Assembly (NCBI GenBank): GCA_900550195.1
Contig: URRB01000019.1
Coordinates: 1-47,877, forward strand
Length of the DNA: 47,877 nt
Origin: an uncultured Collinsella sp.
Lineage (GTDB): Bacteria; Actinomycetota; Coriobacteriia; Coriobacteriales; Coriobacteriaceae
Direction of reading: 5' to 3'
Below the pieces are notes generated by a model. That model had not been told where the DNA came from. It worked only from the letters and a program-made list of their open reading frames with translations, and did no database searches. The position numbers and the translations under genes were made by a program. Of the stretch, positions 1-7,913 are shown piece after piece; positions within the stretch are counted from its first letter, which is position 1, and every line of letters begins with the position of its first letter.

Positions 1-83
1 TGTGCTGCTTGCTGGCGTTGCCTGGGCATCGGTGGCTACGTGGTTCAAGGGACGGCGGCGTTGCCGTCTGTTTTTACAAGTAA
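1..83 (+). other. Window edge; possible 3' tail of an unseen gene
   Basis: No complete gene can be called. One forward frame stops at the TAA at 81-83, just before the terminator at 83-120, so this may be the last ~26 codons of a gene cut by the window edge. The translation of that frame does not resemble a recognisable family. A second forward frame gives a hydrophobic stretch followed by a basic cluster, but it reads through the terminator. A short inverted repeat (GACGGC at 51-56, GCCGTC at 63-68, then T-rich) also lies here. Treat this as undetermined. Confidence 0.25.
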
Positions 84-120
84 AGAGGCCCGTTTCCCTG
101 GGGGAAACGGGCCTCTTTTG
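83..120. terminator. Bidirectional intrinsic terminator
   Basis: A long GC-rich hairpin (AAAGAGGCCCGTTTCCC pairing with GGGAAACGGGCCTCTTT, tiny loop) is flanked by A's on the left and T's on the right. It sits between whatever lies upstream on the plus strand and the 3' end of the minus-strand surface protein gene at 162, so it can stop transcription from both sides. Confidence 0.85.
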
Positions 121-161
121 TTTCTGGGTTCGTGATTGGCGAAGGCGATATGCTCTGGCGG

Positions 162-1178
162 CTATTCTGAGTTCTTGATGTGGCGGGTGGCTGTGGCGGT
201 TATGCCGAGGCCTGCGATGGCGATTCCTGCTAGTGCGATTGCGCTTGGCGCTGGGTCGCCTGTGTTTGCGAGCTTGTCGGCGGTCGCATTTGCTTGCTTG
301 GCGTTGCTCGAGTTCGCTTGCTTGGTGGAGCTTGTTGGGGTGTCTTTGCCGGTCGCGGGTGAGCTGGCGGGCTGTGCCGTCTCGGCCGGTTGCGCCGAGC
401 CGGAGGGAGGCGTTGTCTCGGTGGGTTTCGTTATCTCGGGTGAGGTGGCCTTATCTGCTGCGGCTTTTGCCTCTTCGTATGCTTTGCGGGCGTCATCATA
501 GGCCGCTTGCGCCTTATCCAAATCGCTAAGGAGCGCATTTCGCTTGGCTATGTCCTCGTCGATGTGGGCTTTGGCTTCCTCCGCCGCACTTTCGAAATGC
601 TCAACCTGTCCTTCCTGGATCTCGAGCCTACGCCGATAGCTGTCAAGGTCCGATTTGCAAGATCCTTCTTGCGCTTCTGCCGCTACGATCTCACTGCGCA
701 ACTGCTTAAGATGCTCCATAGTAGCTTTGTCAGGCTCCTCGTCGCCGAGTGCTTCACGTGCCTTGGCATATTCTGCCCGAAGCTTGCTTACCCGGTTGCT
801 GGCCTCATCGTATTTGGCTTGTGCTGTATCGACGTTCGCTTTCATAGCAGGAAGGGGTTCCTTCCATTCGGCGGCTTGCGCCAACATAGTGCCGTAGAGC
901 TCTTGAGAAGCGGCAATGTCATCATCGATTTCCGCAATTGTCTTTTTTGCGGCCTCGAGGTTTTTGAGCGCTTCCTGCATGGCTGCATACGCTTTATCTT
1001 TTTCGGTGGTCGCGGTTTCGCTCGAGTTCGCGGTCGCTGTCTGCAAGGCAGCTGCATCGATGGGGGAGCTGGTTTCTGCCGCGATCGCCGTTACGGGGGC
1101 GATTCCCGCGGCAAGTGCCAGGGAAAGGGCGATGCCCATGGTTGCTCGTCTTGCTCTTCTTGCGAGAATGTCGTTCAT
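162..1178 (-). CDS. LAxTG wall-anchored coiled-coil surface protein
   Basis: A 338-residue exported protein. Residues 1-34 form a signal peptide (basic start, hydrophobic core, cleavage likely near AIAA). Residues about 45-245 are charged and heptad-like (many Ala, Glu, Lys), predicted as a long coiled coil. Residues about 246-300 are a Pro/Thr/Ser-rich wall-spanning stretch. LANTGD at 303-308 is followed by a hydrophobic helix and a short tail with basic residues, the standard sortase sorting signal with Ala at the second position. The ATG at 1178 is preceded by GAGGTG on the minus strand. Only 28 bp separate it from its upstream paralogue, so both are probably cotranscribed from the promoter near 2245. 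The function is unknown; a surface spacer or adhesin-like role is inference. Confidence 0.85.
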   Translation of the reverse strand: MNDILARRARRATMGIALSLALAAGIAPVTAIAAETSSPIDAAALQTATANSSETATTEKDKAYAAMQEALKNLEAAKKTIAEIDDDIAASQELYGTMLAQAAEWKEPLPAMKANVDTAQAKYDEASNRVSKLRAEYAKAREALGDEEPDKATMEHLKQLRSEIVAAEAQEGSCKSDLDSYRRRLEIQEGQVEHFESAAEEAKAHIDEDIAKRNALLSDLDKAQAAYDDARKAYEEAKAAADKATSPEITKPTETTPPSGSAQPAETAQPASSPATGKDTPTSSTKQANSSNAKQANATADKLANTGDPAPSAIALAGIAIAGLGITATATRHIKNSE

Positions 1179-1206
1179 CTCGGCACCTCATTTCAAGGGT
1201 CGGCGG

Positions 1207-2192
1207 CTATTTTGAGTTCTTGAGGCGGCGTGTGGCTGTGGCGGTTATTCCGAGTCCTGCGACGGCGATTCCTGCTAGTGCGATTGCGCTCGGCGTTGTG
1301 TCGCCTGTGTTTGCGAGCTTGTCGGCGGTCGTAGTTGCTTGCTTGCCGTTGCTCGAGTTCGCCTGCTTGGCGGAGCTCGGTGCTGCGTCTTTGCCGGTCG
1401 CGGGCGAGCTGGCGGGCTGTGTCGTCTCGGCCGGTTGCGTCGAGCCGGAGGGAGGCGTTGTCTCGGTGGGTTGCGTTATCTCGGGCGAGGTGGCCTTGTC
1501 TGCTGCGGCTTTTGCCTCTTCGTATGCCTTGCGGGCGTCGTCATAAGCCGTTTGCGCTTTTTTCAAATTGTCGAGGAGCGTATCTCGCTTGGCTGTTTCT
1601 CCGTCGAGGTGGGTTTTATTAAACTCTACTTCGCTTTCTAAGAAATAAATCAGGCTTTTCTGACTTTCGAGGCGCATTCGGCAGAGCTCAAGATTATCTT
1701 CACAACGAGATTCTTGCTCTTGTGCATCCATGATCGCCAGTTCCAACTGCCATCTAGTTTCGTAATCCGTGTGGGGGATTTTATTTAATTCTGCCTCAAG
1801 GTCTCTTGTTCGGTTGTGGGCCTTATCGCATTCGGATTGGGCTGCATCGATGTCCGCTTGCATGGTAGGAAGGGATCCTTATATATGGCAGCTCGCGCCA
1901 AATTAGTGTCGTAGTTCTTTTGAAAAATGGCAATTTTAGTATCGATTTCCGCAATTTTCTCGGGACTTGCGGCGTCTTTTGCGGCCTCGAGGTTTTTGAG
2001 CGCTTCCTGCATGGCCGCATGCGCTTTTTCTTTTTCGGTGGCCGCGTCTTCCGTCTGCAAGGCGACTGCATCGACAGGGGAGCTGGTTTCTGCCGCGATC
2101 GCCGTTACGGGGGCGATTCCCGCGACAAGTGCCGCGGAAAGGGCGATGCCCATGGTTGCTCGTCTTGCTCTTCTTGCGAGAATGTCGTTCAT
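1207..2192 (-). pseudogene. Frameshifted tandem copy of the LAxTG coiled-coil protein
   Basis: This is the promoter-proximal paralogue of the gene at 162-1178, with near-identical signal peptide and C-terminal sorting signal (LANTGD) and a diverged central coiled coil. The reading frame breaks once, near 1872-1875. The first frame runs from the ATG at 2192 to DPFLPC and then off-frame to 1785; the second resumes at QADIDAAQ and continues to 1207. The intact copy has GGGG where this copy has GGGA (plus-strand view), so loss of one base explains the break. Restoring one base gives a 328-residue protein. No other stop is present, so the lesion is recent, or is a sequencing error or a reversible switch. 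The fragment keeping the signal peptide would lack the anchor. Confidence 0.8.
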
Positions 2193-2224
2193 CTCGGCAC
2201 CTCATTTCAAGGGTTGGCGACTTA

Positions 2225-2253
2225 CTTGGTAGCACTAATGTAAGTATACCAAG
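2225..2253 (-). promoter_or_regulatory. Extended -10 promoter and palindrome for the surface-protein pair
   Basis: On the minus strand TGGTATACT (TATACT at 2243-2248) is an extended -10 box placed about 50 bp before the ATG at 2192. It lies inside an inverted repeat, CTTGGTA (2225-2231) and TACCAAG (2247-2253), which could be an operator. No good -35 box is visible, as expected for an extended -10 promoter. The assignment is by eye. Confidence 0.4.
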
Positions 2254-2368
2254 CTATTGACCTGCTCTTGAATCTCGCCAGAAATAACGAGCTGTTTACT
2301 CGTCTTTTGGGGCGGCAGTACTATCATGATTCGAATTGAGTGTGAATGATGATAGGGAGCGCCTTTTT

Positions 2369-4240
2369 ATGATTGAGTTGCTCAGGCGTTTTGGCGGTAA
2401 GTTTCGCCGATATATGGTGATCGGCCCTGCGTGCAAGTTGATCGAAGTGATCTTTGACCTGCTGACGCCGCTCGTGATTGCCCAGATGATCGACAAGGGC
2501 ATCGGCGCGCACGACGTCAGCGCCGTCGTCCACTACGGTATGCTGCTTGGCGCCATGGCTGTGATCGGCATCTCGTTTACGCTCGTTTGCCAAAAGATGG
2601 CGGCGCTGACCTCACAGGGCATGGGCACCGATATTCGCGGCGCACTCTATGAGCATATCAACAAGCTGAGCTATGCCGAGCTCGATCGCTTTGGTACGCC
2701 GTCGCTCATCACGCGCATCACCAACGACGTCAACCAGGTGCAGCTGGCCGTGGCGCTGGGTGTGCGCATGCTCATCCGCTGGCCTTTCCTGGCGGTGGGC
2801 TCCATGGTTGCGGCCCTTGCCATCGACCTTAAGCTCGGCATTATCTTTTTGATCTGCACGCCCGCCATCGGCCTGGTGTTTTGGTTTGTCATGGCGCACT
2901 GCATCCCGTACTACAAGCAGCTGCAGGCAAAGCTCGACCGCATCGCGCTTATCTGCCGCGAGGGGCTTTCGGGCGCCCGCGTGGTCCGTGCGTTTGTGCG
3001 CGAAGATCACGAGCGTGAGCGTTTTGCCCAGGCGGCCGATGAGCAAGCGCATGTCGCAATTGCGGTGGGTAGGCTCTCCTCGATTCTCAACCCCGTCACG
3101 TTTTTGGTGATGAACCTGGGCGTGTGCGCCATCCTGTGGGTGGGCGGCATCCAGGTGAATGTGGGCGAGCTTACGCAGGGCCAGGTCATGGCGTTTGTGA
3201 ACTACATGACGCAGACCCTCACCTCCATCGTCTACGTTGCCAACCTGGTCGTGGTCTTTACCAAGGCGAGCGCCAGCGCGTCGCGTATCAACGAGGTGCT
3301 CAACTGCGTGCCGAGCATTACCGACGAGGGCAACCAGCCGGTCGCTCTGCCCGAGCCGAGCGCGGAGGACAACGCCGCCCAGGTCACCGCGCTCAGCTTT
3401 AACCACGCGAGCTTCTCTTTTGGCGCGGGCGCGGCAAATGCCGTCGACGATGTGACCCTGGAGCTGCCGCTGGGCAAAACGCTCGGCATTATCGGCGGCA
3501 CGGGCAGCGGCAAGTCCACGCTCGTCTCGCTCATCCCGCGCCTGTACGATGCGGGCACCGGCAGCGTGAGCGTGTTGGGCGCCGATGTGCGCACTTGGCC
3601 GCTCGATCAGCTGCGTCATGTGGTCGCGATGGTCCCGCAGCGCGCGTCGCTGGTGAGCGGCACGATTCGTTCCAACCTGACCTGGCGCGACGAGGCGGTG
3701 ACCGACGAGGAGCTCTGGGCGGCGCTCGACATGGCGCAGGCGAGCGAGTTCGTGCGCAACAAGCCGCAGGGTCTGGATGCCCCGGTCGAGGCGGGCGGCA
3801 AGAACTTCAGCGGCGGCCAACGCCAGCGCCTGACCATCGCTCGCGCCCTGGTGGGCTCGCCGCAAATCCTCATCATGGATGACTCCGCGTCGGCACTCGA
3901 TTTTAAGACCGATGCGGCGCTTCGCCACGCCATCCGCGAACGCAGTGCTCGTGGTGCTGCCGAGGGCGGGCTGCCGCTGACGACCGTCATTGTGAGCCAG
4001 CGCGTCTCGACGGTGCGCGATGCCGATATGATCTGCGTGCTCGACCACGGTTCGGTCGCGGGCCTGGGCACGCACGACGAGCTGTATGCGACCTGCCAGC
4101 TCTACCGCGAGATCTGCCAGTCGCAGCTCCGCCGCGAGGAGCTCGAGGGCCAGCAGGGGAGTGCGTCGGCCACGCCCGCCCCGAGCCCCGCGCCCGCTCC
4201 AACCGCCCCCGCAAGCACCTGCGCAAAGGAGGGCTGCTAG
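2369..4240 (+). CDS. ABC exporter subunit with degenerate ATPase site
   Basis: Half-transporter of about 623 residues: an N-terminal six-helix exporter domain (about residues 10-315) and a C-terminal ATPase domain. Walker A GGTGSGKST lies near 376-384, the signature FSGGQ near 480-484, and Walker B ends in MDD near 504-505. The catalytic Glu that normally follows Walker B is Asp, the hallmark of the non-consensus site in heterodimeric type IV exporters such as TmrAB, BmrCD or TM287/288. The ATG at 2369 is chosen because AGGGAG lies 9 bp before it; an upstream in-frame TTG at 2336 has no ribosome site. The tail is rich in Ala and Pro. The next gene begins immediately after the stop, so the two are translated together. 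The substrate is unknown; drugs, peptides or lipids are all possible. Confidence 0.93.
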   Translation: MIELLRRFGGKFRRYMVIGPACKLIEVIFDLLTPLVIAQMIDKGIGAHDVSAVVHYGMLLGAMAVIGISFTLVCQKMAALTSQGMGTDIRGALYEHINKLSYAELDRFGTPSLITRITNDVNQVQLAVALGVRMLIRWPFLAVGSMVAALAIDLKLGIIFLICTPAIGLVFWFVMAHCIPYYKQLQAKLDRIALICREGLSGARVVRAFVREDHERERFAQAADEQAHVAIAVGRLSSILNPVTFLVMNLGVCAILWVGGIQVNVGELTQGQVMAFVNYMTQTLTSIVYVANLVVVFTKASASASRINEVLNCVPSITDEGNQPVALPEPSAEDNAAQVTALSFNHASFSFGAGAANAVDDVTLELPLGKTLGIIGGTGSGKSTLVSLIPRLYDAGTGSVSVLGADVRTWPLDQLRHVVAMVPQRASLVSGTIRSNLTWRDEAVTDEELWAALDMAQASEFVRNKPQGLDAPVEAGGKNFSGGQRQRLTIARALVGSPQILIMDDSASALDFKTDAALRHAIRERSARGAAEGGLPLTTVIVSQRVSTVRDADMICVLDHGSVAGLGTHDELYATCQLYREICQSQLRREELEGQQGSASATPAPSPAPAPTAPASTCAKEGC

Positions 4241-6100
4241 ATGAATCCGTATACTTCTTCCGGTTCGGTCGCCACGATGACGGCCAACGTGTCCGGTAAC
4301 GATAACCTCAACGATCTGGGTGATGGCCCGCGCCAGCCCGGCGATCCCGAGCGCTATCCCGTGGGCGCGGTGACTCGCCGCCTGCTGGGCTATGTGCGTC
4401 CGCACCGCATTTCGTTTGCGGCGTCGTTTGTGAGCGCTGCCGTCTCGGTAATTTTGCAGCTCTACACGCCCATCCTTATTGGCGAGGGCATCGACCTTAT
4501 CGTCGCTGCGGGCCAGGTGGACTTTGACGCGCTGCTGCCACTCGTCACCAAGCTCGCGATTGTCGTGGTGGGTGCCGCGGCCTTCCAGTGGTTGCAGGGC
4601 TACTGCGTCAATCGCCTGTCCTACGAGACGGTGCGCGACATGCGCGTGGAGGCGAGCGACAAGCTCAGCCGCATGCCGCTCAGCTTTATCGATAGCCATG
4701 CCCACGGCGATCTTATGGGCCGCGTGGTCAACGATGTCGACCAGGTGGGCGACGGCCTGCTGCAGGGCTTCACGCAGCTTTTCACCGGCGTCATCACCAT
4801 CGTGGGCACGCTCGCATTTATGCTGTCCATCAACCTGACCATGACGCTCGTGGTAGTGCTCGTCACGCCGCTCTCTATCTTTGCGGCCGGCGCTATCGCC
4901 AAGCTCTCCAACAAGAGTTTTACCGCTCAGCAGCGCATTCAGGGGCAGCTCGGCGGCCATATCGAGGAGTATGTGGGCGAGCAAAAGCTCGTGGATGCGT
5001 TTGCCTACGGACCAAATGCGCAACAGCGCTTCGATGCCCTCAACACCGAGCTCTACACGGCGGGCGAGCGTGCGCAGTTTATGGGTTCGCTCTCCAATCC
5101 TGGCACACGCTTCATCAACAATATCATCTACGCCGTGGTGGCCGTGATCGGCTGCGTGGGCGTGATTACGGGCGTGCCCGCGGCGCTCACGGTGGGCGGC
5201 GTGCAGATTTTCCTGTCCTACGCCAACCAGTACACCAAGCCGTTCAACGAGGTCACCAACGTCATTACGCAGATCCAGACCGCGTACGCCTCGGCGCGCC
5301 GCATGTTTGCGCTGCTCGATGCCCGCGAGCAGGAGCCCGATGCGGCGGATGCCGTGGAACTTGCCGCCCCGCAGGGCGAGGTCGCCTTTGAGCATGTGGA
5401 CTTTAGCTACGTGCCCGACCGCAAGCTGCTGCAGGATATCTGCATCGATGCCAAGCCGGGCATGCGCTTTGCCCTCGTCGGTCCCACGGGCTGTGGCAAG
5501 ACGACGCTCATCAACCTGCTGCTGCGCTTCTACGATATCGACGCCGGCCGCATTGCGGTCGATGGCCGTTCCTCGCGTGACTACACGCGCGCAAGCCTGC
5601 GCCGCGCCTTTGGTATGGTGCTGCAGGATACGTGGCTGTTCGAGGGTACGGTGGCGGACAATATCGCCTACGGTCGTCCCGACGCCACGCGCGAGCAGAT
5701 TATCGAGGCCGCCAAGCGCGCGCACGCGCACAAGTTTATCGTGCAGCTGCCAGGCGGCTACGATACGGTGATCGGCGAGGACGGCGGCACGTTTAGCCAG
5801 GGCCAAAAGCAGCTGCTGTGCATCGCGCGCGTCATGCTCACCGACCCGGCGATTCTGCTGCTGGACGAGGCCACGTCGAGCATCGATACGCGCACCGAGC
5901 TGCAGGTGCAGGCGGCATTTGACGAGCTCATGGCCGGTCGCACGAGCTTTGTCGTGGCGCACCGCCTATCGACGATCCGTAACGCCGATTGTATCCTGGT
6001 CATGCGCGACGGGCAGATTATCGAGCGTGGCACGCACGACGAGCTGCTAGCGGCAGGCGGCTTCTACGCCGAACTCTACCGCAGCCAGTTTGCCCAGTGA
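4241..6100 (+). CDS. ABC exporter subunit with consensus ATPase site
   Basis: 619-residue partner of the preceding gene. After a polar N-terminal extension of about 45 residues come six predicted membrane helices, then the ATPase domain with Walker A GPTGCGKTT (about 411-419), FSQGQ signature and Walker B LLLDEATSSID with the catalytic Glu intact. The ATG follows the TAG of its partner with no gap, and AAGGAGGGC just upstream provides the ribosome site. Together the pair forms one heterodimeric exporter with one degenerate and one active site. A similar pair occurs at 43482-47217 in this window, but that one carries its own MarR regulator while no regulator is adjacent here. Confidence 0.93.
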   Translation: MNPYTSSGSVATMTANVSGNDNLNDLGDGPRQPGDPERYPVGAVTRRLLGYVRPHRISFAASFVSAAVSVILQLYTPILIGEGIDLIVAAGQVDFDALLPLVTKLAIVVVGAAAFQWLQGYCVNRLSYETVRDMRVEASDKLSRMPLSFIDSHAHGDLMGRVVNDVDQVGDGLLQGFTQLFTGVITIVGTLAFMLSINLTMTLVVVLVTPLSIFAAGAIAKLSNKSFTAQQRIQGQLGGHIEEYVGEQKLVDAFAYGPNAQQRFDALNTELYTAGERAQFMGSLSNPGTRFINNIIYAVVAVIGCVGVITGVPAALTVGGVQIFLSYANQYTKPFNEVTNVITQIQTAYASARRMFALLDAREQEPDAADAVELAAPQGEVAFEHVDFSYVPDRKLLQDICIDAKPGMRFALVGPTGCGKTTLINLLLRFYDIDAGRIAVDGRSSRDYTRASLRRAFGMVLQDTWLFEGTVADNIAYGRPDATREQIIEAAKRAHAHKFIVQLPGGYDTVIGEDGGTFSQGQKQLLCIARVMLTDPAILLLDEATSSIDTRTELQVQAAFDELMAGRTSFVVAHRLSTIRNADCILVMRDGQIIERGTHDELLAAGGFYAELYRSQFAQ

Positions 6101-6127
6101 GCAAGCCCGTGGGGCTAATTAATCAAT

Positions 6128-6153
6128 CGACAGACGGTGGTTTACATCTGTCG
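6128..6153 (+). terminator. Weak hairpin after the ABC pair
   Basis: CGACAGA (6128-6134) and TCTGTCG (6147-6153) form a 7-bp stem downstream of the exporter operon. There is no clear T-run, so it is a weak terminator candidate only. Confidence 0.3.
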
Positions 6154-6227
6154 CGTTAGTACTAAGATATTCATTTAATAAATTGCATTAGTGGCTTTAG
6201 TTTTGGGGGAAACGAGGCAACGTGACT

Positions 6228-6779
6228 ATGACGTGCTCTTTGGTGGTTAACAGCAAGAGCGGTAATACCAGGATGGTTTCGGGCGCGATCAAGCGCGCTC
6301 TGCAGGCTGCGGGCGTTGAGTTTGTCCATGCCGCGGCGTTGAGCGACGATGCGGATGCAGGTCAGGTTGCGCTCGAGGCGCAGGGCGCCTGCGCGGCCGA
6401 CACGGTGCTCGTCGGTTTTTGGTGCGACAAGGGCGCGTGCACGCCTTCGGTCGCGGCGTTGCTCTCTGCCTTGCACGGCAAGCGCGTGTTCCTGTTTGGC
6501 ACCTGCGGCTTTGGGGCCGACCAGAGCTATTACCAGCAGATTGTCGACCGCGTAACTTCCAATCTGGCCGAGGATGCCGAGCTTGCGGGCTGGGCGATGT
6601 GCCAGGGCAAGATGGGTCCCGCGGTTAAGCAGCGCTATGAGGCAATGCTCGAACAAGATCCCGACAACGCCCGATTTAAGATGCTGCTCGACAACTGGGT
6701 TGCCGCGAAGGACCATCCCACCAAGGAAGATATGGATAACATGGCGGCGGCGGCCAAGAAGGCCGTGCTGGGAGAGTAG
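6228..6779 (+). CDS. Flavodoxin-like protein
   Basis: About 183 residues with a flavodoxin-type fold. The N-terminal beta strand is followed by NSKSGNTR (from residue 8), the FMN-phosphate loop pattern (S/T-x-S/T-G-N-T). A second motif, VGFWCDKGACTP, and FGTCGFG in the middle match flavodoxin-like proteins of anaerobic gut bacteria in which loops after strands 3 and 4 contact the flavin ring. GAGG at 6214-6217 serves either the ATG at 6228 or a GTG at 6222; I prefer the ATG for spacing. It should carry electrons for a reductase or act as an FMN-dependent oxidoreductase. It resembles the BilS type linked to bilirubin reduction, but no bilirubin reductase gene is adjacent, so that link is only a suggestion. 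Confidence 0.75.
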   Translation: MTCSLVVNSKSGNTRMVSGAIKRALQAAGVEFVHAAALSDDADAGQVALEAQGACAADTVLVGFWCDKGACTPSVAALLSALHGKRVFLFGTCGFGADQSYYQQIVDRVTSNLAEDAELAGWAMCQGKMGPAVKQRYEAMLEQDPDNARFKMLLDNWVAAKDHPTKEDMDNMAAAAKKAVLGE

Positions 6780-6822
6780 CTTGCTGCTCGTGGTGTCGAG
6801 CGCTCCATAGTACAAGTGTGAA

Positions 6823-6850
6823 AGCCTCGAAATTCTCGAGGCTTTTTTCT
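6823..6850 (+). terminator. Intrinsic terminator after the flavodoxin gene
   Basis: AGCCTCGA, loop AATTC, TCGAGGCT followed by six T's: a compact rho-independent terminator about 45 bp after the flavodoxin stop codon. Confidence 0.85.
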
Positions 6851-7257
6851 TGACACTTGTGGGCGCAACCGTAGCAAACGTTTGGGGTGACATTTTCCAT
6901 CACCCCGATGACGAGGCCGTTCTGGACAACACGCTCGCATGCGTTCGCTGGATGTATCGCCAGATGGAGCACAGCTGTCAAAAGTATCCGGGCTTCTTTA
7001 CGCATCACTCGCTGGGATTCATGCAGCAGGACACCGCGGATGGCAAGCGCCGCATGCATCATGCCTGGCAGCATATCCTCGACCAGCTTTGCGTGGTGCT
7101 CAAGCGTGATCCTCGGGTGCGCCCGGACGCCTTTACCGATCAGTTTTCTGTCGAGCAATTTGCCGAGGTCCTGTTCTCGCTCATGCTCTCTGCCGTGATC
7201 CGGCAAGATTTTGATCCGAGTGCCGTGCTCGAGATTACGCGCCGAACCCTCTACTAA
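6850..7257 (+). CDS. Small helical protein, possibly the C-terminal half of a TetR-type regulator
   Basis: Up to 135 residues with coding-like base use and a helix-rich composition. Possible starts are a TTG at 6850 and a GTG at 6859; neither has a good ribosome site, and the frame is open back to 6811 through the terminator hairpin. No helix-turn-helix is present. The spacing of aromatic and hydrophobic residues and the final helix resemble the ligand-binding half of TetR-family regulators, so this may be a remnant that lost its DNA-binding domain. It is followed directly by an intrinsic terminator, as a real gene end would be. I do not recognise a family with confidence. Confidence 0.5.
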   Translation: MTLVGATVANVWGDIFHHPDDEAVLDNTLACVRWMYRQMEHSCQKYPGFFTHHSLGFMQQDTADGKRRMHHAWQHILDQLCVVLKRDPRVRPDAFTDQFSVEQFAEVLFSLMLSAVIRQDFDPSAVLEITRRTLY

Positions 7258-7260
7258 CGG

Positions 7261-7284
7261 TCCCCGCGCAAGGCGGGGATTTTT
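7261..7284 (+). terminator. Intrinsic terminator
   Basis: TCCCCGC, loop, GCGGGGA followed by five T's, three bases after the stop codon at 7257. Confidence 0.85.
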
Positions 7285-7348
7285 ACGGCAAGAAAGTGAA
7301 CAGAGTTCATGTTAAGGAGGTGATGCCCAGCGTTCGGTGTGCTTGCGA

Positions 7349-7412
7349 CGCCTGCCCGACGGCGGAATATAAGGTTCCCTGCTCTACAGTCCTGCTCGCA
7401 CGGAGAGCACAT
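7349..7412 (+). repeat. Half copy of the long-stem palindromic element
   Basis: This matches the 5' half of the element at 17325-17457 read on the minus strand: GCCTGCCCGACGGCG, then AAGGTTCCCTGCTC, ACAGTCCTGCTCGCACGG and GAGAGCAC. The 3' half that would complete the hairpin is absent; the next full element begins 24 bp later. It is probably a truncated relic. Confidence 0.7.
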
Positions 7413-7435
7413 CGGACCCATCTTCTAAACGCAAC

Positions 7436-7560
7436 GCCCTCCCGGGCGGCGGGCACGAAGTTCCCTGCTCTACAGTCCTGCGCACGACGAAGGCCACATT
7501 AAGTGGCCTTCTTTGCGTGCGGAACTCGCGATGAACTTCGTGCCCGCCGCCCGGGAGGGC
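7436..7560 (+). repeat. Long-stem palindromic element, copy 1
   Basis: The 27-base arms 7436-7462 and 7534-7560 are exact reverse complements. Inside, the left side carries CCCTGCTCTACAGTCCTG and the right side GCGGAACTCGCGATG, which do not pair with each other. The tip is a second stem GAAGGCCAC, loop ATTAA, GTGGCCTTC followed by TTT. Copies occur at 17042-17164 and, inverted, at 17325-17457. Each lies downstream of a gene in the same orientation relative to that gene. Confidence 0.85.
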
Positions 7561-7619
7561 GCCCCTTTATTGATGGAAGGCCTAATTGGCTGATAGTTCC
7601 ATGCCCCGATGCGTTCAGA

Positions 7620-7805
7620 GTGGGATGGGCTTTCCGGATGGGCGGGGTTTCGGAAAGTCCATCCCGGAATTTGCCTTTGGAATGGGATGCAGTTTTCGGT
7701 TGAGGGTTCTGGTGGAAAATGCGACCCGGAATTTGTGATCGGAGTGGGATGAAGTTTCCCAACGGGGCCACAAGCGGAAACCGCATCCCACTCCGGACCT
7801 GAAGA
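7620..7805. repeat. Three tandem 62-bp hairpin repeats
   Basis: Units at 7620-7681, 7682-7743 and 7744-7805 are each exactly 62 bp. Every unit contains GGGATG then TTTCC or TTTTCG on the left and GGAAA then (C)ATCCC or its variant on the right, giving a hairpin with an ~18-base loop, separated by spacers such as CGGAATTTG. The same 62-bp unit recurs at 43262-43410, and its first bases follow the palindrome at 17222-17240. Confidence 0.85.
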
Positions 7806-7913
7806 TCGGGTCACGCCTTCCAGAAGGTATGGGCTGCGAACTACATTGGGCTGCCTTAAACCCGCAAGGAGGGGTTAAAAATAAATGAGACATAGGGTAG
7901 TATGTTTTAATGT

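Larger units (their letters stand above)
162..2219. repeat. Tandem direct duplication of about 1 kb
   Basis: Segments 162-1204 and 1207-2219 are diverged direct copies. The first ~130 coding bases and the last ~340 coding bases are nearly identical, and so is the leader just before each start codon (1179-1204 against 2193-2219). The central part has diverged. This arrangement is prone to homologous recombination that could swap or delete the copies. Confidence 0.8.

Noticed and set aside
2612..5962. Very long minus-strand open frame opposite the first ABC pair
   Set aside because: His/Arg/Ala-rich translation with no motif; it mirrors the codon bias of two clear ABC genes on the other strand.
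7296..7502. Small forward gene after the strong Shine-Dalgarno
   Set aside because: The frame runs into the repeat elements and encodes their sequence; no independent support.
7620..7805. CRISPR array
   Set aside because: Units are internally palindromic and 62 bp long, repeats are diverged, there are no unique spacers and no cas genes nearby.
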